DNA of 64,000 nt, taken from the NCBI RefSeq assembly GCF_002865645.1, contig NW_020194560.1, positions 806,001 to 870,000 on the forward strand, given 5' to 3'. The first letter of the stretch is position 1. Each line of letters opens with the position of its first letter. This document shows, one piece after another, positions 43,065 to 51,715 of the stretch. A model generated the notes under the pieces. It saw nothing but the letters and a program-made list of their open reading frames with translations. It did no database searches and was not told the DNA's origin. A program made the translations under genes and the position numbers. The stretch is from Hyaloscypha bicolor E. Lineage: Eukaryota; Ascomycota; Leotiomycetes; Helotiales; Hyaloscyphaceae.

Positions 43065-43370
43065 TATAAGAAAAAAACTATAATAAGACAAAAACTCATA
43101 TAAAATATACTAAAATATAAAACGTAATTTAATAGCAAAATAATAAAATTAAAGATATAAATAATAAAGTATAAAAAATATATTTATTATATAAAAACTT
43201 AATTAATTAAATATAAAAAAGAAATTATTATCTAGAATTATAAAAAGCTAGTTTTTTTATATAATTCCTATAAGTTATATATAAAAGGCCCTAGCCTTTA
43301 TTATATAATTAAAATATTAAAACTATTAAAAACAAAGCGATTTTAATAGAATACGGCTTATTATACTATA
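43065..43370 (-). repeat. gypsy-1 right (5') LTR
   Basis: This 306-bp LTR starts TATAAGAAAAAAAC and ends ...TTATACTATA. It is followed by TTAG (43371-43374), the partner of CTAG at 2070-2073. Confidence 0.8.
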
Positions 43371-44299
43371 TTAGTTAAAAAAAAGAAATAAACTAAACCT
43401 AAAACTTTTAATAAATAATAAAAATCCGAATACTAGTTTAAATATAAAACTAATAAAATAGAAAATAATAAAACAAAATAAAATAATTATTTTAGAGAAG
43501 AAAATATTATATAAGAAAATTTCAAGAAATATATTTAATAATAAGAAATAAAAAACTTGAAATATTATATTTAATAATATTAAAAAAAGTAAATATATTT
43601 ATAAGAAATTATTTAAATAAAAATTAATATTTATTTAATAAAATAATTATCTTTTAAAGAAATATATAATTAAAATTTAAAATCTATTTATAAATAAGTA
43701 TATTATAAAATAATTAATAGGTTTTATAAAACTTCTTATATATTATATATTTAGTAAATTACTAATACTTTCTTTATAAAAATAAGAAATAATAAAATAA
43801 TAAAATATTTAAAGCAAGTTATTTTAATTTATAAAATTATTAAAAGTAAAAAGAATACTTTTATTATTTAAATAAATAAGAAAATTTAGAATTTCTTTTA
43901 AAAGAAATATAAAATTAAGAAATTTAAATTTGAATACTATATTTCTACTTAATTTTATTTAATTTCGAAATTCTTATTTTTAAATCTAATATTATTAATT
44001 TAAGTTTAATTAATTATAATTATAATAGAAATTGCTTAAAATAAATTAAATAGTTTAATATTTAAAAGCTTTTAATAAAAATAATAAAAATATTATAGTT
44101 TTAATTTTAAAAAGATCTAATTAATAATTATTTTATTTTAGTCTTTTAATTTTTAATAATAAATCTTTTATTATAGCTTGGGTTTTATAAGTTATTAAAT
44201 AAATATCTTTTTTATTTAATTATTTATTTTTAATTAGCCTAATTCTATTTTTTGAAATTGTTTTTTATAATTAATATAAAGGTAATATTATAAAACTAG

Positions 44300-44589
44300 T
44301 ATAGTATAGCAAGCCGTATTTTATTAAAATTGCTTTGTTTTAATAGTTTTAAGGTTTTAGTTATATAATAAAGGCTAGGATCTTTTATATATAACTTGCG
44401 GGAATTATATAAGAAAGCTAGTTTTTCTATAATTCTAAATAATAATTTATTCTTTATATTTAATTAATTGAACTTTTATATACTATATACTATTTATACT
44501 TTTATTTCTATTATTTTATTATTAAGTTACGTTTTATACTCTACTATACTTTATATAAGTATTTATTTTATTATAGTTTCTTTTTTATA
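44300..44589 (+). repeat. Solo LTR of the gypsy-0/1/2 family
   Basis: This is a 290-bp copy in + orientation with identical 4-bp flanks CTAG (44296-44299 and 44590-44593). It is inserted in the internal region of gypsy-0 and is RIP-mutated. It is presumably left after LTR-LTR recombination. Confidence 0.7.
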
Positions 44590-45451
44590 CTAGCTATTAT
44601 TAAAGCTTTAAATAGCGAATTTTATTTTAATAAAAGAATTAAAACTTTAGTTATATTTTTCTTGTAAATTATAAAAAGGTAATTATTTTTAATAAGAAGT
44701 TCTTTTTAAATACTAATTATTCTTTTATTTATAATAAGTTTAATATAAATAATATAATTATAATAGGCTAATATCTAAAGAAAGTAATAAAAGCAAAAGT
44801 TTCTAATATATTATATATAATTAAGTAAATAAATGTTTTTAATTAAATTATTTATAGATTTGAAATAATAAATAAATAATACTTCTTTAATAATATAAAT
44901 AAAGATAAAGAGTCTAATATATTACTTTATAAGCCTTTTATTATAATTCTAATAAATCTAGTTATTATTAGAAATAAAATATATAAAAATAAAGTCTTTT
45001 ATAAAATTATTAAAGCTTTTTATTAAGAGCTTATTTCTTTTATTAAAAGTTAATTCAAAAATATTAATAGTAATATAAAATTCAAAGAAGCTATTTATTT
45101 GAAATATATTAATATATTTTATAATATAATATATTATAAAAAGTTTCTTTAATATTTATTTATAAGACAGAAAATAAGTAATAATTAAAGGCAAATACTA
45201 ATTAATATAATAAATTATATTAGATTTAGTATAAGAATATAATTAATTAGATCCGAATTAATTTTAAGCAAGTTTAAAAGTATAAAATAAAATAATTTAA
45301 AGATAATAGATTATATTTAAGTATATTAAAAAGAATTTTAAATAGCTAATAAAGAAGAATTCTAATTCTTTTATTATTTCGAACTTTAAATAAAAGTTTT
45401 CTATTAGTTTTTAATACTTAAGAAATAAGTATAAATAAATAGGGAATTAAA

Positions 45452-46056
45452 TATATTATAATAAGTTATATTTTATAAAAATTGTATTATTTTGGCAGTT
45501 TTAAGGTTATAATTATATAATAAAGGTGTGATGTGTATAGGGTCGCACGTGATTAAATGGCATGTGACGAACCTCGGATATTGCGGGTGTCGATCAGGGA
45601 GATCGACAGCCCTTTACTGTTACAACCAATTACTGTTTACATCATAAGCATTAGGCTTACAAATCACTAATTATATGTACGTCATCGGGGCCTCCTATTT
45701 AGAGGAGGCTTCCCTGGACCTCACAGGAGGGACAGAGATTAGTTCTGTACTGAATTTGACACTGTGGTTTCACCACTCACTGATTCATTCTATTGTCTTA
45801 TTGCCTACCAACAAATACCTCACAAAAGGCTAGGGCCTTTTATATATAACTTGCAGAAATTATATAAGAAAGCTAGCTTTTCTATAATTCTAGATAATGA
45901 ATTATTCTTTATATTAATTAATTAAGCTTTTGCAATTATATACTATTTATACTTTATTACTTATACCCTTATTCTTGTTATTTTGCTATCAAGTCACGTT
46001 TTGCGCTCTGGTATACTTTATGTGGGTTTTTGTCTTATTGCAGTTTCCCTCCCATA
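45452..46056 (+). repeat. gypsy-0 3' LTR, split by another LTR
   Basis: The LTR parts are 45452-45526 and 45830-46056. The left part is AT-rich. The right part becomes progressively normal in base content, and its last 100 bp keep many CpA and TpG pairs (for example CAAGTCACGTTTTGCGCTCTG near 45990). It ends ...TTTCCCTCCCATA, giving the unmutated terminus of the family. Confidence 0.8.
45527..45824 (+). repeat. Solo LTR free of RIP (gypsy-L family)
   Basis: This 298-bp LTR starts TGTGATGTGTATAGGG, ends AATACCTCACA, and is flanked by perfect 5-bp duplications AAAGG (45522-45526 and 45825-45829). Base content is normal and TpG/CpA pairs are intact. Its twin at 56780-57077 is the same length but has TG changed to TA and CA changed to TA throughout. 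It has no internal region, so it is a solo LTR. At under 300 bp it is shorter than the repeat length usually said to trigger RIP in Neurospora. Confidence 0.92.
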
Positions 46057-46590
46057 ATATATGCAGGCAAGCAGTTATTCTTCTTGGCCTGTAAAATATC
46101 CCTTATGGAAGGTAGAAGCGCAGACTTCCTGAGTTACTTAACTGCTGCTTAAAAGCCTAACCCAGACTAGTATTAATATTGCTTATAATTAGATTGCCAG
46201 TAACCAAACCTATAGGATAGCAAGAACTCTCCCGAGGGCTGAATAAACTATAAGATAATTGCTGTCGCGACAATCTAGAGCATCGAATCTAGAGTAGCAA
46301 ATCGAGGGTTCTGGCTCTAATCGGCAGTGCTGTCAAGGCTTTTAGCTATAGCGGGGCGGCCGAAGGGGCATTCTAACGAGTAAGTGGGTCTCGGTAGGGA
46401 GGGGCCGACGGCGTATGATAAAGCTATGACCGAGCGAGGGAATGTTAGGAAAGAATAAAGAGGAAGAGGGTTAAGCAGCGGGGTGGCGAATTTTTATAGA
46501 CGTTGGGAGCGGCGATTAGCCCGTGCATGCACCTTGCCTGGCGCGGCAGGCGCCAAACCCTGGGAAGAAAACACTGTACCCTGAGATTAC
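46057..46590. other. GC-normal non-coding stretch
   Basis: This is sequence of ordinary base content between the end of the nested transposons and an AT-rich block. All frames are broken by stops, and I see no tRNA, rRNA or recognisable transposon part. It contains a GGGG-rich segment (46350-46420) and a small inverted pair around 46538-46553 (TGGCGCGGCAGGCGCCA). It could be a remnant of a non-repeated flank. I cannot assign it. Confidence 0.5.
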
Positions 46591-46965
46591 TTATTTAAAT
46601 AATATTTTAAATTTAATATTTAATATTTATTAGGGCTATAATAAAGTCATAAACCGAAAACAATTTTATTTATATATTATATATAAAATATATAAAATAA
46701 CTCTTTTTAAAAATTCTTTTTATATTATTAATAATATTATACGAATTTTTAATAAAATAAAGTATTTATAAAGGCTATAAATAAAAAGCATTAATTAATA
46801 TTAAGTTATTTAGTAATATTTCTTCGGATTTATATAATAAATTAAAAACTAATTATAATATATAAGTAATTTCTTTAATTATTTCTTAATTATTTAATAA
46901 TTTATTTTTTATTTTAAATATAATTATAATATATCTTAAGCTAAATTTAATTCCTCGAATATTAG
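46591..46965. other. AT-rich block, RIP-like
   Basis: This stretch has very high AT content and hardly any CpA or TpG, like the RIP-hit transposons. I find no match to the identified element families. It continues at 47128 after the MITE, so 46591-47560 was one AT-rich block. Confidence 0.5.
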
Positions 46966-46967
46966 TA

Positions 46968-47125
46968 TCCCTTCGTCCGGTAGAAACTGTCTACGCTAGC
47001 AAGGGGGGCCTGGCTTAGGGCGAAAACGTGTGCCTTTGCTTAGAAACCTATTAGTTATCTATTGCCTTTTCGCCCTGAGCCAGGCCCCCCTTACTAGTAT
47101 AGACAGTTTCTACCGAACGAAGGGA
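46968..47125. mobile_element. 158-bp foldback MITE with TA target duplication
   Basis: Two inverted arms of 59 bp (46968-47026 and 47067-47125) flank a 40-bp centre. The ends read TCCCTTCG...CGAAGGGA, with TA directly on both sides (46966-46967 and 47126-47127). TA target sites are typical of the Tc1/mariner (Fot1/pogo-type in fungi) superfamily, so this is best called a MITE of that kind. The arms differ at five sites, all transitions. It is GC-normal inside AT-rich DNA. Confidence 0.88.
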
Positions 47126-47127
47126 TA

Positions 47128-47560
47128 GCTAATTCTAACGCTAATAATTTAAATATATATATTTATAATTTATTTTTTAATATAAAAAATAAATTAATAA
47201 CTTATTTAAAAGAAAAGAAATAAAATAAAATTAACTTAAATTATATTAAATAATTACTTAATATTTTATTAATAAATTTTTATATATTACTATAAATTGA
47301 GCCCTTAAATTATAAGAAGTTTAATATTACTAAATTTTTTATTTTAGTTTTTATAGTATTTTTAATAGTAAATTTTTATTTAAATAACTTATAAAGCATT
47401 ATAATATAAATTAATATATTCGGGCTTATATAAAAATTCTTTTTAATTGAATTTAATTGAATTTATTATATAATATAATATAATATAATAATAATAAAAA
47501 ACTTGTTTTTAAATTTATTTAACTTTAAATTAACTCGGAAATATATTTAATAGGAATGAG
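47128..47560. other. AT-rich block, right part
   Basis: This continues the block interrupted by the MITE. It includes an ATATA/AATAT microsatellite at about 47470-47510. There is no coding frame and no match to the other elements. Confidence 0.5.
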
Positions 47561-48059
47561 TTATATAAAAAGTGCGAGATTAAAGTTGTTCCGATTCAGT
47601 ATTTTATTAGTCTAATAAAAGTGGGATATCGCTTCGTGGCGTGATAACTGGCATAAGAACCTGCACGGCCACCTCATCAGAGCTTCAATACCCCGCGTCA
47701 TTACACACCTCTTGCCCTTTAAGACTCTCTTCCCCGTCTCCCACCCGCCATCCTTCTACCTTTGGATTCTTTCGGAAAGAAACACTATTGCCAAACTCCG
47801 GACATTCTAAGCTTTATATTCAAATTCATAGACTACTATCTTATTAGTTGTAATCACGTGTTCAGCGCACGCACGCTTCACTAGGTTTAGCGTCATACAA
47901 GGGGTATTTAAACTCTCCCACATACCATAGATTCTCCCTCCTTAAACATCACAATACTAATTCTTTCCACTATTACTTGGACGAGAATACCACTTCAATT
48001 ATATAGTATATTAGACTAACTGATATATCTCAGGCGTTGTCGATACATAAGGATCAGTC
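47561..48059 (+). promoter_or_regulatory. Upstream region of the ketosamine-kinase gene
   Basis: Base content returns to normal at about 47560. A pyrimidine-rich stretch (47700-47760) and several CT-rich runs near 47935-47975 are typical of fungal promoters. An AT-rich TATTTAAA at 47904-47911 is a possible TATA element, about 150 bp before the start codon. A frame at 47641-47847 has no recognisable product, and I treat the whole stretch as non-coding. Confidence 0.5.
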
Positions 48060-49355
48060 ATGGGCAATGAGCATACAGAGTATAGTGGGGAGATCGACGT
48101 ACCAGTTGAAGCTATTCGGATAGTCGATCCGAGCGTATTAGCTAGTGAGTACCTTTTACAAAATAATTCATCGATCTGGAGGTCTAACCAAGCTTTAGAA
48201 CTACCTCAGGGTACTATTATTACGAGTGTCGCCGCACATGGAGCGAGTTTCTGGACTCGCACTGCTAAGCTTGACGCGTTCCTGAATGATAGACCAAAAG
48301 AGTATTTTCTTAAAGTAAACTGTCTCCAATTTTTACAATGACACCCGTGACGCTAACTTTGGCTTTCGCTCAGACATCTCATGGGGACCGTGGAAAAGGC
48401 ATGATGTCGGGCGAATTCACCTCTATGTCGTTAATGTACGAAGCAAACCCAGACTTAGTCCCGAAGCCGATTGCCTGGGGAACATATACAACAATCCCAG
48501 ATGTTCATTTCTTTCTTTGCAACTTCCACAACATGACCGACGACCTTCCAGATCTTCACTCCTTCCCCGCCATGTTAGCCAAATTGCACCGCAATGGGTC
48601 ATCGCCAAACGGTAGTTTTGGCTTTCCGGTGAAAACGTACCACGGGCAGACGCCAATTGACCATGGATGGTCCGATACATGGGAAGAATACTTCAAGCGC
48701 ACAACGACTGTTCTCCTCAGGTTAGAGCAGGAATCCCAAGGGTTAAATAAGGAGCTTCTTGATATGGCGGACCCTTTTCTGAATAAAGTAATTCCGAGAC
48801 TCCTGCGACCGCTTGAGACTGGGGGCCGGAGCATCAAACCCTGTCTGATCCATGGTGATCTGTGGTATGGCAACGCAACCATGGATGGCGATTCGGAGCT
48901 TCCAATCATCTTCGATGCCGCGTGCTTCTACGCACACAATGAATGTAGGTGGTTTTCATAGCCATAATCAAACACGTTCCTAACTCGAGAACAGACGATC
49001 TCGGGGTATGGAGGGCCACCTGGAACAAGATTGGCAAGCCGTATATTACTCGGTATCACAAGCACTTCCCAATTTCTCCTCCAGAAGAAGACCATGATGA
49101 CCGCAATGCTCTATATGCTACGTAAGATCTTGTCTTTCCTCTTTGCCTCGATGCTGCTGACTTCTGGTGGTCAGCCGTGTTGGTATCCTAGACTCTATCC
49201 TGTACAAAGGGAACAGTGGCTATAGAGAAAAGTAAGTTTGCATTTTCTTTTTATTCCAGCGAAAACAAAATCATGCTCAACGGCAGATTAGGCTCATTAT
49301 TGAAATGAAGAAGCTGGTGGAGAAGTTCCCTGGAGGATATGAAGGAGCAAGCTGA
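48060..49355 (+). CDS. Fructosamine/ketosamine-3-kinase family protein
   Basis: This codes for a predicted kinase of the fructosamine-3-kinase family (aminoglycoside-phosphotransferase-like fold), which phosphorylates sugars bound to amines in glycated proteins or small molecules, using ATP. The gene model has five exons: 48060-48314, 48374-48944, 48995-49121, 49175-49231 and 49292-49355, giving 357 residues. All introns start with GT. The first three end in CAG and have CTAAC or CTGAC branch sites; the last ends in TAG. Visible features are a candidate ATP-binding Lys85 ('EYFLK'), the catalytic loop HGDLWYGN at 245-252, and the metal-binding segment IFDAACFYAHNE at 263-274 (D-A-A where D-P-A is common). 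The C-terminus 'KLVEKFPGG' fits the family. The length is normal for fungal members. It is convergent with the dehydratase gene, 190 bp away. Family certain; substrate unknown. Confidence 0.9.
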
Positions 49356-49545
49356 ACGAGAAGCTCAGAAATCAATGACTTGATCAATGTAATTTTCAAG
49401 ATTGCGATAGGACTCATACCTCTATTGCTCTCCTGGAACAATGACGTTCAGTGGCATGAGTACAAACAAAGATAGCATTACTTTTCTGTCTACACAATAC
49501 CTAGTATTTAAGCAAGCCTCAAAGAAAAGGAGTCAAAATAGGACA
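49356..49545. other. Shared 3' region of two convergent genes
   Basis: A gap of 190 bp lies between the stop codons of the kinase (+) and dehydratase (-) genes. It must hold both 3' UTRs. I see no further gene. Confidence 0.6.
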
Positions 49546-50306
49546 TCACAATACCCCTTTGGTACTAATAACCTCTCCCTCTTTGCCCGCAATCCTTTCG
49601 GTTGCCCGCCTGGCCGCAACAGCCAGGGCCTTAAATGCCGCCTCGGCGCGATGATGATCATTATCCCCCTTCAACACATCGACATGAAGCGTTACGCCTG
49701 CAGTCTGACTGAAGCTCTGCAGGCAGTGTGGGATCATCTGGGTTGTTAAATCTCCGATTTTGGCGTTATTGAAGCCGAAGTCGCCAACAAAGAAAGGGCG
49801 GGAGGAGATGTCGATAACAGCGCGGGCAACAGACTCATCGAGGGGTGCGTGGGCATCGCCGAAGCGTCGGAGGCCTTTGCGATCACCTAGGCATCTCTGA
49901 AAAGCTTCCCCGAGGCCAAGGAAAGTGTCTTCGGCTGTGTGGTGGTCGTCGACTAGTTGGAACGAAAGTGTAAGCCATAGGTAGTTCAGTGATCTGGGAA
50001 GGGGATAAATGTCGTACTGGCCAGGTCACCATGAGTCCTGATACGCAGACTCCATCCCGCATGCTTTGCAAGTGCATGCAGCATATGATCTAAGAAACCA
50101 ATGCCCGTCCAGATCCAGATCTGTTGGGAGTTGGAATTCTGGCTGGCATGGTGTTCGGTCGTCTGCTTTGGGAAATGGCTTGGGACTTGAAAGGTCTCGG
50201 GGAGATGATCAAGGGGACCGCCGTCGAGAGAGAGAGAAATCTGGACCTTGGTCTCTTTAGTGATACGCTCGACGAAGAAGGTACGAGGCTTGTAACCGGA
50301 ACCCAT
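49546..50306 (-). CDS. HIS3: Imidazoleglycerol-phosphate dehydratase
   Basis: This is the enzyme that dehydrates D-erythro-imidazole-glycerol phosphate to imidazole-acetol phosphate, the sixth step of histidine synthesis. It is manganese-dependent. The symbol follows S. cerevisiae; Neurospora his-3 is a different gene. There are two exons, 50306-50018 and 49952-49546, with an intron at 49953-50017 (GTACGA...CTAG), giving 231 residues. Visible features are '[16 protein letters not shown]' at the start, [10 protein letters not shown] at 67-76, the metal-binding HHTAED at 100-105, DFGFNNAK in the middle, and the second HH motif ([13 protein letters not shown]) with histidines at 196-197. Length and motifs are normal. 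The start at 50306 is chosen because the family homology begins right after it and the context is GAGCCATGG. The frame stays open upstream to 50561, so an 85-residue extension is possible but has no family support. Confidence 0.93.
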
Positions 50307-50774
50307 GGCTCTCCAAGAATTGATGAAGACCACCGAATTGCTAAGATGAAATAATGAGAAATGCCAGGGACGAGTTGAGCGAGCTTTGATGATTTTGCAT
50401 TCATCCCCGGTGCGGAGAAGAAGCTGCATTAAAAGTCCGCCAGCAGTACCCACTTCTTGGGCTGCAAGGGGTGGTGGCATTTTTGTACTACGGATAGGTA
50501 CATCGTCCCGATTACGCGCGCTGGGGGTATCAGAAAAGACTGGTTGTTGATTGCTTAGCATGACACTCTGGCTTTATTGGAGCGCCTCGCTGCAGGATTG
50601 CAAGCCCAGAAGTGACGGGTGATCGATCGATAGGCCCCGGGCACGATTCGGAAGACCCCTTCCCCGGGGCTGTGCCGACGCCGGAGACTGCTTTGGGTAT
50701 CGGGCCGCTAAAATATTGGCTGAGGACGCCAACTTGCCTGTCAATCTTCGCATGTCAGCTCGTGCGTGCCAACT
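50307..50774 (-). promoter_or_regulatory. Upstream region of HIS3
   Basis: This is a GC-normal stretch upstream of the dehydratase gene. It includes an open extension to 50561 that I regard as leader. A pyrimidine-rich run ending in TTAG at about 50345-50370 (minus strand) could be the 3' end of a leader intron. No clear TGACTC general-control site was found. The AT-rich inverted-repeat element begins at 50775, about 470 bp from the start codon. Confidence 0.4.
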
Positions 50775-51378
50775 CGGGAAAAAGAAAAACGACACCCCCA
50801 CAGGTGTTGATTGGGGTGTCGATTGGGGGGCCGGACTAGCCCACTAACCCAAAGTAGAGGCGCTCGGACAAGAAGACGACAACTCTGGCTTTTTCTTTGA
50901 TTTAATTCAATTTATAAGGAATTATTAGAATTCAATACTTGTTTCATTTCCTTATAGCACTAATTAAGGGCTATTTAAATATAAATTTTTCATAAAATTT
51001 GGATTAGTAATAGCTCTTTAAATTAAAGAAGTTAAAAATTTCACATTTTATAACCTAAAGATAAGCTTAAGAAAGCCTAGAAATTTAGTAAATAAGTCCC
51101 TAAAACCAGATATAAGAGCTCTATAGGCTTATAATTTATAGGGCCCTATAAGGCTCAAAAACTAGAACTTAATTAATTAGTATATAAATTCCCTTAAATT
51201 AAAATATTATTTTAAAGAATCTCTTTATTATAAGTTAGAAAGCACGTGATTATAATATAAGGGCCATAATATGCTAGCTTAAACTTAAGGTTTTTAAAGA
51301 GCTTAGGTAGCTAATTAAACACCCCTGCCCCAATCGACACCCATAATCGACACAGGGGGGTCGTTTTAGTCTTTCCCG
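50775..51378. mobile_element. AT-rich element with about 50-bp inverted ends
   Basis: The arms are 50775-50829 and 51328-51378. In reverse complement they share CGGGAAA, AAAACGAC, a C-rich run, and GGTGTCGATTGGGG, with small gaps. The core (50885-51315) is AT-rich with no coding frame, while the arms and flanks are GC-normal. This looks like a non-autonomous DNA transposon or MITE, inserted between the divergent HIS3 and NLR genes. I could not find a target duplication, so the outer ends may be off by some bases. Each arm also holds repeated GATTGGGG/TCGATT units, which contain CCAAT on the minus strand. Confidence 0.6.
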
Positions 51379-51715
51379 ATGGTGTGACAATATTACCAAA
51401 AAGTACACGCCAACAGCCCTGCAACTGCGTTTTTCTGCAGCCCTGATCACCACCCCCCAGCTCAACGCCTGCTGTCTGTCCGCATGCCTTCACAAACAGA
51501 AGTGTGGGGGATGGTTCTCGGCTGCCAAAGCAGCGCATGCTCATTGTAACACGTTCACACCAAGTTTGCGTTCCTACATGCATTTCGCTCTCTACAGTTC
51601 GTGCTTCGGAGTAACCCACTTGGCATTGCGTTGTTAATTGCTATGCGTCATCCCGTGCGACGTGGCCTAGCAGAAAGCTACCAAACGCAAGGTTCGAGTT
51701 AACGCTAAGGCTGCG
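51379..51715 (+). promoter_or_regulatory. Upstream region of the NLR gene
   Basis: This is GC-normal non-coding sequence between the inverted-repeat element and the proposed start at 51716. Frames here are short and lack family features. No TATA box is evident. Confidence 0.4.

Larger units (their letters stand above)
2074..43370 (-). mobile_element. gypsy-1: full-span Ty3/Gypsy element, interrupted by copia-1
   Basis: This is a Gypsy retrotransposon on the minus strand with LTRs at 2074-2520 and 43065-43370 and a probable 4-bp target duplication (CTAG/TTAG). Its own sequence is 2074-7623 plus 33584-43370. The rest is the nested copia-1/copia-2/gypsy-2 insertion, which sits in the integrase coding part. 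Compared with gypsy-2 it has lost roughly the segment equivalent to 22440-23890 (RNase H and part of RT), where about 4 kb of other sequence stands (34245-38278). RT-type coding can still be traced at about 38280-38450 on the minus strand. The element is heavily RIP-mutated and cannot be active. Confidence 0.8.
43371..46056 (+). mobile_element. gypsy-0, right fragment with 3' LTR
   Basis: This is the right part of the oldest recognisable member of the family, on the + strand. 43375-44299 and 44590-45451 match, in reverse complement, the unassigned 3' region of gypsy-1 (about 4340-3400 and 3370-2521). A solo LTR of the same family lies between them at 44300-44589. The element ends with its own 3' LTR at 45452-46056, which is split by the clean solo LTR at 45527-45824. 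Without that insertion the LTR is 302 bp, as in the other copies. Confidence 0.75.

Noticed and set aside
46260..46345. Possible tRNA or primer-binding region
   Set aside because: It contains short inverted pieces, but no cloverleaf or conserved tRNA boxes could be drawn.
47641..47847. + strand frame of 68 codons, Ser/Thr/Pro-rich
   Set aside because: It starts at GTG, lies in the pyrimidine-rich promoter region of the kinase gene and has no family features.
48423..48937. Minus-strand frames opposite the kinase exons
   Set aside because: They are shadows of the real coding strand, which has family motifs and proper introns.
50574..50839. Overlapping frames of about 75 codons on both strands upstream of HIS3
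   Set aside because: They are GC-rich chance frames, partly within the inverted-repeat arm, with no recognisable product.
51274..51619. Minus-strand frames upstream of the NLR gene
   Set aside because: They span the inverted-repeat arm and its AT-rich core edge, with no domain or conserved feature.
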